Source of the DNA: Geobacillus subterraneus
Lineage (GTDB): Bacteria; Bacillota; Bacilli; Bacillales; Anoxybacillaceae
Length of the DNA: 64,000 bases
Direction: 5' to 3'
Assembly: GCF_001618685.1 (NCBI RefSeq)
Contig: NZ_CP014342.1
Coordinates: 1,674,001-1,738,000, forward strand
This document shows, piece after piece, positions 1 to 8,556 of the stretch. Numbering within the stretch: position 1 is the first letter of the stretch; each line of letters starts with the position of its first letter. The notes beneath the pieces are model-generated. The model searched no databases. It was not told the origin of the DNA and saw nothing but the letters and a program-made list of their open reading frames with translations. The position numbers and the translations under genes were made by a program.

Positions 1-70
1 AAGCGAAGGAGTTAACATCATTGTCCGCTTGGTCCCGCTTCTCGTTCGAATGAACTCAACAGTGGGCTGA

Positions 71-850
71 CTATTTGCCTTGAAACACCGGCTTTCGTTT
101 CTCCTGAAACGCCGCCACCCCTTCGCGATGGTCGTCCGTTTCGACCATCAATCCTTGGATGAGCCGCTCTTCTTCGAGAATCTCTTCGAGTGTCGCGGTC
201 AAGGCGTGCTCGATCAGCCGCTTTTGCTTGCCAATCGCTTTCGTCGGCCCGTTGGCCAGTTTGGCAGCGAGCGCTTTTGCTGCTTCGTGCAGCCCCTCGG
301 CCGGAACAACCTCACTTAAGACGCCAAGTTCATACAAACGGCGGGCCGGAATCGGCTCGGCCGTGAAGAAAAATTGCTTGGCTAAATGTGGGCCGACAAG
401 CCGCGGCAGCCAATAGGAGCCGCCCCCGTCGGAGACAAGGCCAACGTTCGCAAAGCTCAAAATGAACTGGCTGTCTTCTGCAGCCAAGATGAGATCACAA
501 GCGAGCGCCAAATTGAATCCCGCCCCAGCAGCAACCCCGTGCACGGCGGCGATAATCGGCTTTTCACACGCTTTTATCGTCACAATCAACCGGTTGAGGC
601 GGCCGATATGCTCGTACGCCTTTGGGGCATTCGATTGCCCCATCGTTTTGACGTCGCCGCCGGCGCTGAATGCCCGGCCGGCGCCGGATAGAACGATCGC
701 CCGAACGGCATCGTTCGCGGCGGCGCGTTCGATTTCACGAGTCAACCCGGCGATCATCTCCGGGCTGAAGGCATTGAGCCGCTCCGGACGATTTAAGGTC
801 AACCATAGGATCGCTCCCGATTGTTCCACAAGCAAATGCGCGGTTTCCAT
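71..850 (-). CDS. Enoyl-CoA hydratase/isomerase (crotonase) family protein
   Basis: A 259-residue, full-length crotonase-fold protein. The oxyanion-hole region is seen around residues 100-125 (KPIIAAVHGVAAGAGF) and the CoA-binding segment SAGGD near 63. The two glutamates that add water in classical enoyl-CoA hydratases appear to be Phe and Gln here, by motif alignment by eye. An Asp in SDGGG (near 142) sits where PaaG-type isomerases keep their acid. It may therefore be an isomerase or another crotonase rather than a standard hydratase. ATG follows GGGAGAGG at good spacing. It is the last visible gene of the minus-strand cluster 2608-71, with two SDRs upstream. The family call is sure; the exact reaction is not. 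Confidence 0.9.
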   Translation of the reverse strand: METAHLLVEQSGAILWLTLNRPERLNAFSPEMIAGLTREIERAAANDAVRAIVLSGAGRAFSAGGDVKTMGQSNAPKAYEHIGRLNRLIVTIKACEKPIIAAVHGVAAGAGFNLALACDLILAAEDSQFILSFANVGLVSDGGGSYWLPRLVGPHLAKQFFFTAEPIPARRLYELGVLSEVVPAEGLHEAAKALAAKLANGPTKAIGKQKRLIEHALTATLEEILEEERLIQGLMVETDDHREGVAAFQEKRKPVFQGK

Positions 851-1015
851 CTTCCTCTCCCTTTCCTTTTTTCTTCTTGTCGCCTTTTGATAAGTTTGGG
901 AAAAGCGAATTCGGCTCTCGTCAGCCCCCTCGTGCTCAACGGAGCCGGTTGCATGGAGCTTTCATCCAATTTTTGACGCCGCCCTTCTTTTCGCAAATTC
1001 ATCGAAGCATGACCG

Positions 1016-1786
1016 CTACTTAATGAGCCAACCGCCATCGACCAGCACATCAGAGCCCGTCATGTACGACGCTTCCGAAGAGGCAAGAAACGCAATGACG
1101 TTGGCGATCTCTTCCGGCGCCCCCACCCGGCCTAAGGCGGTATTGCGCTCAATGGCTTTGACAAACCGCTCGTTTTGCAGGCCGCGCTCGGTGAGCGGCG
1201 TCTCGACAAAGCCAGGCGAGACGGAGTTGACGCGAATGCCGTATGGGGCCAGCTCCAAGGCGAGCGATTTCGTCAAGTTGATCACACCGGCTTTGGCAGC
1301 GCTGTAGTGCGGAATGTGCGCTCCTGCCTGATGTCCGGACAGTGACGCGACATTGACGATCGCCCGGTTGGAGCGCTCCCGCTTCGCCCCTTCGATCATC
1401 AGCGGAGCGAGCGTTTGCGAGACGAGAAAGACGCTTTTGATATTGACCCGCTGCACATCATCCCACTCTTGTTCCGTGAGCTCAAGCCATTTCGTATGGG
1501 TCGAAATGCCGGCATTGTTGACGAGCACATGCAAGTCGCCGTACTGATTTTGGACGTATGCGGCCAAGGCGCGCACTTGTTCACGGTCCGTGACATCGGC
1601 CGCAAACCGATCGGCCGTCCCTGGCGCCCCAAGACGCGTGATGTCTTGCACGGTTTCTTCCAGTTTGGCAGCGGTGCGGCCGACAAGCACGACGGTCGCT
1701 CCTTCCTGAGCGAGGCGGATGGCCGTCGCCCGGCCAATGCCGCTTCCCCCTCCGGTAACCACAGCGACGGTATTTACAAAACGCAT
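1016..1786 (-). CDS. SDR family oxidoreductase (FabG-like)
   Basis: A 256-residue classical short-chain dehydrogenase, probably an NAD(P)-dependent 3-hydroxyacyl or alcohol dehydrogenase. The cofactor motif TGGGSGIG is at residues 11-18, NNAG near 90, and the active-site Tyr-xxx-Lys pair in HYSAAKAG near 160. The C-terminal VDGGW is typical. ATG follows GGGAGAGGAAACGA. It lies between a second SDR (upstream, about 70 bp) and the crotonase (165 bp downstream), all on the minus strand. The context suggests oxidation of a hydroxyacyl-CoA or an alcohol in the same catabolic route, which is inference. Confidence 0.88.
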   Translation of the reverse strand: MRFVNTVAVVTGGGSGIGRATAIRLAQEGATVVLVGRTAAKLEETVQDITRLGAPGTADRFAADVTDREQVRALAAYVQNQYGDLHVLVNNAGISTHTKWLELTEQEWDDVQRVNIKSVFLVSQTLAPLMIEGAKRERSNRAIVNVASLSGHQAGAHIPHYSAAKAGVINLTKSLALELAPYGIRVNSVSPGFVETPLTERGLQNERFVKAIERNTALGRVGAPEEIANVIAFLASSEASYMTGSDVLVDGGWLIK

Positions 1787-1855
1787 TCGTTTCCTCTCCC
1801 TTCTCGTTTGTGCACCTTTGTTTTCATCCGTTGTCCCGTATCAGTCGTCTGACGT

Positions 1856-2608
1856 CTAAAACGTCAGTCCGCCGCCGTCGACCGACAATGTCGCCCCGGT
1901 AATAAAGGAGGCCTCATCGGACGCCAAAAACAATACCGCATTCGCCACTTCTTCCGGCGTTCCGATGCGGCCGAGAGCGTTCGCTTTCGAGATGATCGGC
2001 CATTTGCGCGCGTCTTGTTTCCAGGGCGTAATGATGTTCGTGTCGATGACACCTGGGGCGACGGCGTTGACGCGAATATTGAATTTGCCGTATTCGAGCG
2101 CTGCATTTTTCGTTAACAAAATGACTCCGGCTTTTGAGGCGTTGTAGGCCGACTCGTATTTTTTTCCTTTCATTCCAAGCAGGCTCGATGTATTGACGAT
2201 GGCTCCGCCGCCCGATGCTTTCATCGCCGGCACGGCGTATTTGATGCCGAGAAACACTCCTTTCAAATTGACGTCGATGACCCGGTCCCACTCCTCTTCC
2301 GACAAGTCGGTGCTTCGCACTTCCGAATGGCCGATGCCGGCATTATTGAAAAGAATATGTAGAGCGCCGAACGAATCGATGGCGGTTTGAACGAGATCGT
2401 TCACTTCCTTCGAGTGGGACACATCCGTCTTGACGAAGATTGCTTCGCCCCCGCGTTCCCGAATGAGGCGAACCGTCTCCTCCCCGCCTGTTTCATCAAT
2501 GTCGCTCACGGCGACTCTCGCTCCCTCATCCGCAAACCGAATCGCCGTCGCCCGGCCAATGCCGCTAGCACCGCCGGTGACAATCGCGGCCTTTCCGTTC
2601 AGTCTCAC
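1856..2608 (-). CDS. SDR family oxidoreductase, first gene of the cluster
   Basis: A 250-residue classical short-chain dehydrogenase: TGGASGIG for cofactor binding at the N-terminus, NNAGIG in the middle, Ser in NTSSLLG and the Tyr/Lys pair in AYNASKAG, and the C-terminal VDGGG. A longer reading to 2656 exists, but it would start next to the operator. The GTG at 2608, just after GGCGGGAGG, gives the usual SDR N-terminus (VRLNGKAAIVTGG). It is the first gene after the promoter and operator at 2660-2718, so it opens the unit with the next SDR and the crotonase. Confidence 0.88.
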   Translation of the reverse strand: MRLNGKAAIVTGGASGIGRATAIRFADEGARVAVSDIDETGGEETVRLIRERGGEAIFVKTDVSHSKEVNDLVQTAIDSFGALHILFNNAGIGHSEVRSTDLSEEEWDRVIDVNLKGVFLGIKYAVPAMKASGGGAIVNTSSLLGMKGKKYESAYNASKAGVILLTKNAALEYGKFNIRVNAVAPGVIDTNIITPWKQDARKWPIISKANALGRIGTPEEVANAVLFLASDEASFITGATLSVDGGGLTF

Positions 2609-2659
2609 GATCCTCCCGCCTTTCCCCTCTTTTTTGAATCCGCTTCCAAAAAACACGGT

Positions 2660-2677
2660 ATACTAACCGGTTGGTAT
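2660..2677. promoter_or_regulatory. TetR-type operator, copy 1 (18-bp palindrome)
   Basis: ATACTAACCGGTTGGTAT is an 18-bp inverted repeat centred on CCGG with one mismatch. It differs by one base from the perfect palindrome at 22381-22398. It starts 12 bases downstream of a -10 box, so a bound repressor would cover the transcription start. The TetR protein encoded at 17606-18190 is the obvious candidate ligand-sensing repressor (inference). Confidence 0.75.
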
Positions 2678-2689
2678 GTTTTTTCTTTT

Positions 2690-2718
2690 ATTATACACTC
2701 TATTTAAAATATTTCAAA
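2690..2718 (-). promoter_or_regulatory. SigA-type promoter of the SDR-SDR-crotonase cluster
   Basis: On the minus strand, TTTGAA (2713-2718) lies 17 bases from a perfect TATAAT (2690-2695). The palindromic operator follows directly. Confidence 0.7.
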
Positions 2719-2880
2719 TGTTTTTATCAATCCGTCGAGGAGTCTCTGCTTTCGGGTGGGGCAGAAGGGGAAACGGAGGTGTTATTCCGCTCGCTTCGCG
2801 GAAGGGGCGCTTGAATCGTAAGCAGGGAAGGCAGTGAGAGCCATCAGCAAGAAGAGAAGCCCGCATTGTTGGCTTCCCGT

Positions 2881-3189
2881 TCATTGGTCCATAAGATCAG
2901 CAGCGCCGCCATCGCCGCGTCCTTCGTCTTCTCCCCCGCCCTCTTGAGACTCGAAAAACGACCGGCAAACCGCATCGAGCGATTGCAGCCGCTCAATCAA
3001 TCCTTGCAAATCGCACGTATGGAACGTGTCGCTCAGTTCTCGTCTCTCTTCCGTCACCAAGTATAAATGAATTTCCATGCATCCGTCCCAGCGGACGTTG
3101 GCATCAAGCCAGCCATCTTCGCTTTCTAGTTCGAGCGCAGCCGTCTCTCCGTCTCCGTTCTCATGCTTCGCCTTGATGACCCATACCAT
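2881..3189 (-). CDS. Hypothetical acidic protein
   Basis: A 102-residue protein, not recognised. The N-terminal 60 residues look like a compact beta-rich domain (WVIKAKH..., MEIHLYLVTEERREL), followed by a helix and an acidic, glycine-rich tail (GGGEDEGRGDGG). ATG follows an AAAGGCGGGG stretch. It lies 45 bp downstream of another small unknown gene on the same strand, so the two are probably cotranscribed. No transmembrane segment or signal peptide is seen. Confidence 0.55.
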   Translation of the reverse strand: MVWVIKAKHENGDGETAALELESEDGWLDANVRWDGCMEIHLYLVTEERRELSDTFHTCDLQGLIERLQSLDAVCRSFFESQEGGGEDEGRGDGGAADLMDQ

Positions 3190-3233
3190 TCCTACCCCGC
3201 CTTTCTTCCCCCTGCCTTGATGATCATTGACGC

Positions 3234-3512
3234 TTATCCTCGTTCCTGTTCCGCTCCTATTCCTAAAATCGGGGAGCCGGTTGACGTATGTTCGTTCACC
3301 CAGCGGAGCGCCGCATCCACTACAGCTTCAGCGTTAGGAAGCGCAGCGCGGTGCTCAATGACCCAGTTGAGTCCATCTTGCGGATCTAGGTTGCGCGCTA
3401 CACATTCCGCTAAAAACGCTTGAACACAAGCCGTGTCGCTACGCTCCCACGCTCCGCATTGGCGGCGCCAAATCGCCTCCACCATCGCGCAGTTGCCCCC
3501 TAAATCGGCCAT
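3234..3512 (-). CDS. Hypothetical protein
   Basis: A 92-residue protein of unknown function. It is rich in Trp, Cys and Ala, mostly helical in appearance, with no membrane segment. AAAGGAGG lies seven bases before the ATG at 3512; a GTG one codon earlier sits too close to it. The strong ribosome site supports a real gene. It is the first of a two-gene unit with the 102-residue protein downstream. Confidence 0.55.
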   Translation of the reverse strand: MADLGGNCAMVEAIWRRQCGAWERSDTACVQAFLAECVARNLDPQDGLNWVIEHRAALPNAEAVVDAALRWVNEHTSTGSPILGIGAEQERG

Positions 3513-3553
3513 CACGTTGCCTCCTTTCCATTACAATAATATAGATGTGAAAG

Positions 3554-3573
3554 CCCACTTTTTTAGAGGTGGG
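3554..3573. repeat. Small CCCAC/GTGGG hairpin, possible IS200/IS605-type relic
   Basis: A short hairpin (CCCAC, ten-base loop, GTGGG) in the 190-bp gap between the unknown genes and the 68-residue ORF. Subterminal hairpins of this kind border IS200/IS605-type elements, but no tnpA or tnpB lies nearby. Treat it as a possible relic only. Confidence 0.25.
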
Positions 3574-3707
3574 ATGAAACAGGCCTCATCGTTTATAGTA
3601 TCCCTCAGGCGACTGTTGCCGCTCTAAAAAGAACTGGGTGGAAAGGATAACATTTCCATTCGTATCCCGTCGGGAAACAGCGATACTAAAAATGGAGGTG
3701 CATTGGC

Positions 3708-3914
3708 ATGATGGATCGCTGGGATGAATCAGGCGCTGTGTTTGGCGTTCCGCGCTATACTCCGGGAACCGGCCTTCCTGATGAAATGAGCCCGATTCGC
3801 GATATCGCCCGCGGCTTTGAAAACGGCCGGCCGCCGGTCATTGAAATCACGCCCGCTGACGGCCGTCAACAGGCGGACGATATCGATTTTCCGCCCGTTG
3901 ACCGGGCGTTTTGA
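3708..3914 (+). CDS. Small hypothetical protein
   Basis: A 68-residue Pro- and Asp-rich soluble protein (DRWDESGAVFGVPRYTPGTG at the start, FPPVDRAF at the end). It is not recognised. TGGAGGTG lies about nine bases before the ATG. A strong hairpin follows its stop at 3931-3967, so it is probably a monocistronic gene. Confidence 0.5.
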   Translation: MMDRWDESGAVFGVPRYTPGTGLPDEMSPIRDIARGFENGRPPVIEITPADGRQQADDIDFPPVDRAF

Positions 3915-3930
3915 AGCGTTAGGTAGCAAA

Positions 3931-3967
3931 AAAGAGGATGTCACGCCGTTTGGCGGACATCCTCTTT
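3931..3967 (+). terminator. Strong hairpin, probable terminator after the 68-residue ORF
   Basis: A 12-bp perfect stem (AAAGAGGATGTC with GACATCCTCTTT) is topped by a CGCC/GGCG inner stem and a GTTT loop. The T-run on the plus strand is inside the stem; the minus strand has six Ts after the stem. An ATG at 3938 lies in this stem and is unlikely to be a real start of the next gene. Confidence 0.6.
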
Positions 3968-4075
3968 GCGTTGATGGCGCTATGCGGTGATGGCGCTATG
4001 CGGGTTGGCATGACAGTCCATTTGCTGCAATATGATAGTAACAAGCGATTGCAGCAGGCGGAGGAGGGAAAGCTA

Positions 4076-5332
4076 TTGGGCGTTCGCATTCCGGAGGTAA
4101 CGATCAAGTGTCCCGATCCAACGATTGAACGTGTGCTTTCTGCCATCCACCAACTATGGGGGCAATTAACGAAAACAAGTCCGCCTTATTCCAAAGGAGA
4201 GCTGTTTTCTCTTCCTTTTCCTTATGTCGTTCCTGGCGGAGTATACCAGCAGCTGTTTTACTGGGACAGTTACTTCATTATTTTAGGGCTGAACGTTTCG
4301 AAACTATACGAACTCGCTAGAGGCGTTGTGAACAATTTCTTTTATGAATTGAAAACATTTGGCATGATCCCTAACAGTTCTGAACTCGCCCACTTAAGCC
4401 GCTCGCAGCCCCCGTTGTTGACGTCGATGATCGAAGAGGTATGGCGCGGAGACAAAGAGTGGCTCCGTTTGGCTTATAAATGGGCGAAAATCGAATACAA
4501 GGAAGTCTGGATGGACAAAAACACTCATTATCATCCCGATATTGGCCTCAATAAGTACTACGATCGTTTGGAGTCGATGCTGCGGGTAAAGGGAGAAGCG
4601 TATCTCCATTTTGATGAGGTGTACATCCCACCTGCGTTTTGGCATGAGAGAGTAGAAGCGGAATCAGGATGGGACTACACCGGCCGCTTTCATCGGCAAT
4701 GCGGCTATTTCATCCCGGTTGATCTCAATGCCTTGCTTTATAAGTACGAAACCGACTTAGCAGCGTTTGCCCGCCTGCTATCCCTAGAGAACGAAGCGAA
4801 CCAATGGGAACAAGCCGCCCGACGGCGAAAAGATTTGATGAATCGGTATTTATGGAACGAGCCGCTCGGTATGTATTTTGATTATCATTTCCCCAGTGGG
4901 CGGCAGCACCGCTATTATTCGTTGGCTGCCTTTTATCCGCTATGGGCCCGGGCTGCCTCCAAACGGCAGGCGGCCGAAATAGTCCGGCACTTGCCTTTGT
5001 TCCTTCAGCCTGGGGGACTGGCCGCCTCCAATATCCAAACCGGATTTCAATGGGATTTTCCTAACGGCTGGGCTCCGCTCCACTGGATCGTCATTAAAGG
5101 TCTACAAAATTATGGATATCACCGCGAGGCGCAGGAGATCGCCCGCCGCTGGATCCGGCTTTGTACGCACGTGTATGTAGAAACCGGCAAATTATACGAA
5201 AAATACAATGTTGTCGATATGAGCATCCGCACGGTTGGCCGCTACCCTTCCCAAGAAGGATTCGGCTGGACGAATGCGGTTTACGCCAAAATAGCGGTCG
5301 ATCTCCTCGGATGCACAGTCTGCTTGCGCTAA
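4076..5332 (+). CDS. GH37 trehalase-like glycoside hydrolase
   Basis: A 418-residue protein, probably cytoplasmic since no signal peptide is seen. It resembles GH37 alpha,alpha-trehalase: PGGVYQQLFYWDSY matches signature 1 loosely, QWDFPNGWAP matches signature 2, ESGWD holds the likely catalytic acid Asp, EKYN holds the likely base Glu, and SQEGFGWTNAV is conserved near the end. Signature 1 has lost its usual Arg (PGGR) and Glu, and the NRSYYLSRSQPP region reads SSELAHLSRSQPP, so substrate preference may differ. GAGGAGGG sits eight bases before TTG 4076, which fixes the start better than the ATG at 3938 inside a terminator. It is shorter than E. coli TreF. Confidence 0.8.
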   Translation: MGVRIPEVTIKCPDPTIERVLSAIHQLWGQLTKTSPPYSKGELFSLPFPYVVPGGVYQQLFYWDSYFIILGLNVSKLYELARGVVNNFFYELKTFGMIPNSSELAHLSRSQPPLLTSMIEEVWRGDKEWLRLAYKWAKIEYKEVWMDKNTHYHPDIGLNKYYDRLESMLRVKGEAYLHFDEVYIPPAFWHERVEAESGWDYTGRFHRQCGYFIPVDLNALLYKYETDLAAFARLLSLENEANQWEQAARRRKDLMNRYLWNEPLGMYFDYHFPSGRQHRYYSLAAFYPLWARAASKRQAAEIVRHLPLFLQPGGLAASNIQTGFQWDFPNGWAPLHWIVIKGLQNYGYHREAQEIARRWIRLCTHVYVETGKLYEKYNVVDMSIRTVGRYPSQEGFGWTNAVYAKIAVDLLGCTVCLR

Positions 5333-5365
5333 GCGCGCAACCTAGAGGCGGCGGAAGCAGCCGGC

Positions 5366-6151
5366 TTAGCGGCGTACGGACACCCACGGCCGCCCGCCTT
5401 CCCAATGAACGCGAATATGGAGGCGAAACGCTTCGGAAAGCTGCTCATCGGTCAGCACTTCCTCTTTTCGCCCAGCGGCGGCAATGCGGCCGTCTTGCAA
5501 GAGCAGCACATGGGTGATCGATTCCACAATCTCTTCAATATAATGAGTGACGTATAACACATGGCACGGCCGAGCAGCGATCTGTTCGATCAAGGAAAGC
5601 ATCTCTTCACGCGCCAATAAGTCTAGGCCGACAGTCGGCTCGTCCAAGATCAGCAGCTTCGGATTCGTCATCAGCGCCCGGGCGATCAACGTTTTTCGCT
5701 TTTCCCCTTGTGACAGCGTCGCATACCGTTTTCCTTTGATGGCTTCGAGGCGGAACGATTCGATGAACGATTCCGCCCTAGCCCAGTCATCGTCGGTAAC
5801 AGCATCATACAGGCCAATCGTCGCAAACTTGCCGCTGAGGATGACATCTTCAACCGTCTCGGTTTGCAGCGTGTCGTGAAATTGATCAAGGAGCGAGCTG
5901 CTCACAAACCCAATATGACGTCGCAACTCCGGCAGACTCGCCTGTCCAAACCGATAGCCTAATACTTCCACTTCCCCGCGCGTCGGGTATTGATAGCCTG
6001 TGACGATATTAAGGAGCGATGTTTTCCCGGAGCCATTGAGGCCAAGAATCGCCCATTGCTCGCCTTCTTTTACTTCCCAGTTGACCCCGTGCAAAATCGT
6101 GCGCGTCCCCCGCATCCATGACACGTTGCGCATGCGGATGATGACGGTCAT
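5366..6151 (-). CDS. ABC transporter ATP-binding protein (YlmA-like)
   Basis: A 261-residue ABC ATPase: Walker [10 protein letters not shown] near 38, signature LSQGEKRK near 150, Walker B LLILDEPT near 170, and a His switch in YVTHYIEE. No permease gene is adjacent. It resembles stand-alone ATPases of the YlmA/ModF type. Its start codon overlaps the stop of the nitric oxide synthase gene (ATGA at 6148-6151), so the two are translationally coupled. The partner protein is unknown. Confidence 0.88.
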   Translation of the reverse strand: MTVIIRMRNVSWMRGTRTILHGVNWEVKEGEQWAILGLNGSGKTSLLNIVTGYQYPTRGEVEVLGYRFGQASLPELRRHIGFVSSSLLDQFHDTLQTETVEDVILSGKFATIGLYDAVTDDDWARAESFIESFRLEAIKGKRYATLSQGEKRKTLIARALMTNPKLLILDEPTVGLDLLAREEMLSLIEQIAARPCHVLYVTHYIEEIVESITHVLLLQDGRIAAAGRKEEVLTDEQLSEAFRLHIRVHWEGGRPWVSVRR

Positions 6152-7287
6152 TGTACCTCTCCCCTTTGTTGTTCGTATGGACGATCCTGATAGAAAAAAT
6201 TGGGCAACATGGTCGTATTGTCATAATTCCGATGAAAAATGTGCGTTGTCGCCGGAGACAAAGGCGGAATCAGCCATGTCCAGTCGCCGGTGACATGGCG
6301 GCCAGCTGCGTTCTCTTGCTGTTCAAACAACTGAAATTGGCGCGCGGCGGTATGATGATCAACGATGCTGACGCCCGCCTTTTTGTAGGAATATAAAACA
6401 GCGATATTCAATTCGACCAACGCCTTATCTTTCCATAATGATGCGTTGGAGCTGGTGTCAAGCCCCATGCAAGAGGCCACTTTCGGAAGCATGTTGTAGC
6501 GATTGTCATCGGCAAAATTGCGGGCGCCAATCTCCGTGCCCATGTACCACCCATTAAACGGTGCGGCCATATAGCTAATGCCACCGATCTCTAGACACAT
6601 ATCTGAAATAATCGGGACGGCGTACCATTTTACCTGCAGATCACGAAACCACGGAAACTGCGGATGTTCAATTGGCACCTCCAGCACCAATTCTTTCGGA
6701 ACCGGTGTCCAAACGGGCTTCTGGCCGCCTACCTGGATCACCAAAGGCAACACGTCAAAGGGCGTCTTTTCCCCCTTCCATCCAAGCTGTTCACAGGCAC
6801 GAGTGAAAGTGAGAGAGGATGGGTCACCGATCGTCCCTTCTTCGGTTTCATAACCGGCATAACGAATCAGTTGATGATTCCAAATGCGCACTTCCCCATT
6901 TGGACGGAAGAGCGTGATCGCAGGCCGGATTTTCCCCCCATTGGTCGCAAACTCAATATGATGGAATAGATAAGAAAACACCTCGTCGACGGTCGCCGCC
7001 TCTCTCGCATCAATGACATGGAGCGATTGCCAAAACAGGCGACCGATGCAACGGTTGCTATGCCGCCAAGCCATCTTAGCCCCATAGCTTAACTCTTCGT
7101 ACGTATGGCTATATGTGCCGGTTTGTTCCACTTCCCAACGGATTTCGTTCAACCGCCGCTTCATTTCTTTCTCACTTTTTCCAAGCTCTCGATAGCTTAC
7201 TGTGATAAACTGTTCTGCCTTTTTCATCAACTTCACATCATGCTGTCTAACCCTTGTTTGATTCATATCATTCTCGATGTTTACCAT
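6148..7287 (-). CDS. nos: Nitric oxide synthase oxygenase
   Basis: A 379-residue bacterial NOS oxygenase domain, which oxidises L-arginine to NO and citrulline using a borrowed reductase. The proximal heme thiolate Cys lies in [14 protein letters not shown]. The substrate and pterin region is recognisable in [15 protein letters not shown] and the C-terminal [17 protein letters not shown]. There is no reductase domain, as usual in Bacillus and Geobacillus. ATG 7287 has TGGAGG 13 bases upstream; an earlier ATG at 7347 would overlap the preceding gene more. It lies between a small membrane protein gene (20-bp overlap) and an ABC ATPase (4-bp overlap). Confidence 0.93.
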   Translation of the reverse strand: MVNIENDMNQTRVRQHDVKLMKKAEQFITVSYRELGKSEKEMKRRLNEIRWEVEQTGTYSHTYEELSYGAKMAWRHSNRCIGRLFWQSLHVIDAREAATVDEVFSYLFHHIEFATNGGKIRPAITLFRPNGEVRIWNHQLIRYAGYETEEGTIGDPSSLTFTRACEQLGWKGEKTPFDVLPLVIQVGGQKPVWTPVPKELVLEVPIEHPQFPWFRDLQVKWYAVPIISDMCLEIGGISYMAAPFNGWYMGTEIGARNFADDNRYNMLPKVASCMGLDTSSNASLWKDKALVELNIAVLYSYKKAGVSIVDHHTAARQFQLFEQQENAAGRHVTGDWTWLIPPLSPATTHIFHRNYDNTTMLPNFFYQDRPYEQQRGEVQ

Positions 7288-7444
7288 ATATGCTCTTTTT
7301 CCTCCACTTTCGATCGATTGGACTTTTGGTGGCCATTCCAACCCCAATCAAGAAACAAATTCCCCCGACCCACCAAATTTGCTCGATAAACATCGAAATC
7401 GCCAAAAAAATGAGCGCAAAACCAAGCAGTCGACGGATCGTCAT
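7268..7444 (-). CDS. Small two-helix membrane protein upstream of nos
   Basis: A 58-residue protein with two hydrophobic segments ([14 protein letters not shown] and [15 protein letters not shown]) and a basic tail. GGGGAG lies before the ATG. Its end overlaps the start of nos by 20 bp, so it heads a three-gene unit with nos and the ABC ATPase. Function unknown. Confidence 0.6.
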   Translation of the reverse strand: MTIRRLLGFALIFLAISMFIEQIWWVGGICFLIGVGMATKSPIDRKWRKKSIYGKHRE

Positions 7445-7712
7445 GATTCTCTCCCCTTTTCCCTGCAAGGAGCGCCCTCCCATCGTGCAAACGGAATAGT
7501 GGACAGTGCTTTAGGGCGCCTTTCCCACGGGGCAATTGAAAATGGAGCAACGCTCCCGTCCCTATTGTAGCAGATGCTTCCGAAAGAAAATAGAGAAAGT
7601 CTTTGAGCGAAACAACCCGCTTTAGACGGCTTTCTCCTTCGGCGCGCATCCATGGGCTCAAGTTCACGCAGCCGAGTGATCTTCTCTCCGGCATCTGTCG
7701 GATGTTGTTTCA

Positions 7713-8032
7713 CTAGTTCGGCTGTTCTTGAACAGACACTAGCTTCCGAACACCTTCCATTCCTCGTTTCTGCGCGACAAATCGCGATCCTAACTGGTGG
7801 TTGTTTTTAAGGTCTTGGCGATCTCATTTCCAGCGTGAAACCGGCAACGAGCCAGCTCCGCCCCGCGTTCTTCGTTCACTGCGCCGACCGGTAAATCCTC
7901 TGTATGGACATAAGTGTCAATCCAAGCGTAAAGCGATGGAAGAACAATTAGATCGAAAGCCGAGATGGATGCGGCCCAGTTGGTCTTGAGATGTTTCAAA
8001 TCTTTCGCATAAATGCGCCATGCCTGTTTCAC
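7713..8032 (-). pseudogene. Remnant of a YhgE/Pip-family membrane protein
   Basis: The N-terminus (MKQAWRIYAKDLKHLKTNWA, then LPSLYAWID) matches the start of YhgE/Pip ABC-2-like membrane proteins, which are normally several hundred residues long. The copy appears shortened internally (the segment before VGAVNEERGA), then runs into a stop after KTLK. A shift of one base restores a further reading, NNHQLGSRFVAQKRGMEGV, to a stop at 7713. The rest of the gene is absent. This is decayed coding sequence, not a short functional gene. Confidence 0.65.
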
Positions 8033-8121
8033 TTTGATCCACTTCTTCTTTCGAGTCGATCATGCTATTGTTAGTATGAGCGGATCACGGAAAACGAAAC
8101 CAACGTGGCCAGTCCAGCTGT

Positions 8122-8556
8122 TCATTTGCGGAAAAAAAGCCAAAGCGCCAAAAACAGAAAACCTATGGCGGCGAAGCGCGTCAGATCGAACGGGATGCGC
8201 TGCCCGCCGAACAAACCAAAATGGTCAACAATCGAACTCATCACGAGCTGCCCGGCAACCACGGCCATCAACGAATTGGCAACGCCGACTTTCGGAACGA
8301 TGAGCACCATAACAAACACGTAAAAGGCGCCGAGAATGCCGCCGATCAGTTGCCATTTCGGCACGGAAAACATGGCGATGAGCTCGCCTTTTCCGAAAAA
8401 CAATTGCACCAAAAACAACACGATCGTCCCGATCAAAAACGAAACGAACGATCCTTCCAACACCCCGACCCGTCTCCCAAGGCCGCCATTCACCCCCGCC
8501 TGTATGGAGACGGCCATCCCGGCCGCTAAAGCCATCGTCATCCATAACCACTTCAT
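8122..8556 (-). CDS. DMT-type transporter, DUF606/YdcZ family
   Basis: A 144-residue integral membrane protein with about five transmembrane helices. It looks like the YdcZ/DUF606 half-size drug/metabolite transporter family: MAVSIQAGVNGGLGR near the start is typical, as is the VGVANSLMAVVAGQLV segment. Such proteins usually act as dimers or pairs; no partner is beside it. ATG follows a GGGGAGAGAC-type site. Substrate unknown. Confidence 0.8.
   Translation of the reverse strand: MKWLWMTMALAAGMAVSIQAGVNGGLGRRVGVLEGSFVSFLIGTIVLFLVQLFFGKGELIAMFSVPKWQLIGGILGAFYVFVMVLIVPKVGVANSLMAVVAGQLVMSSIVDHFGLFGGQRIPFDLTRFAAIGFLFLALWLFFRK

Noticed and set aside
2660-2677. FadR box as known from B. subtilis
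   Set aside because: The known box is a TGAATGAATA-type sequence. The palindrome here is centred on CCGG and does not fit.
3938-4075. ATG start for the trehalase-like gene at 3938
   Set aside because: This ATG lies inside a strong hairpin and has no ribosome site. TTG 4076 follows GAGGAGGG at eight bases.
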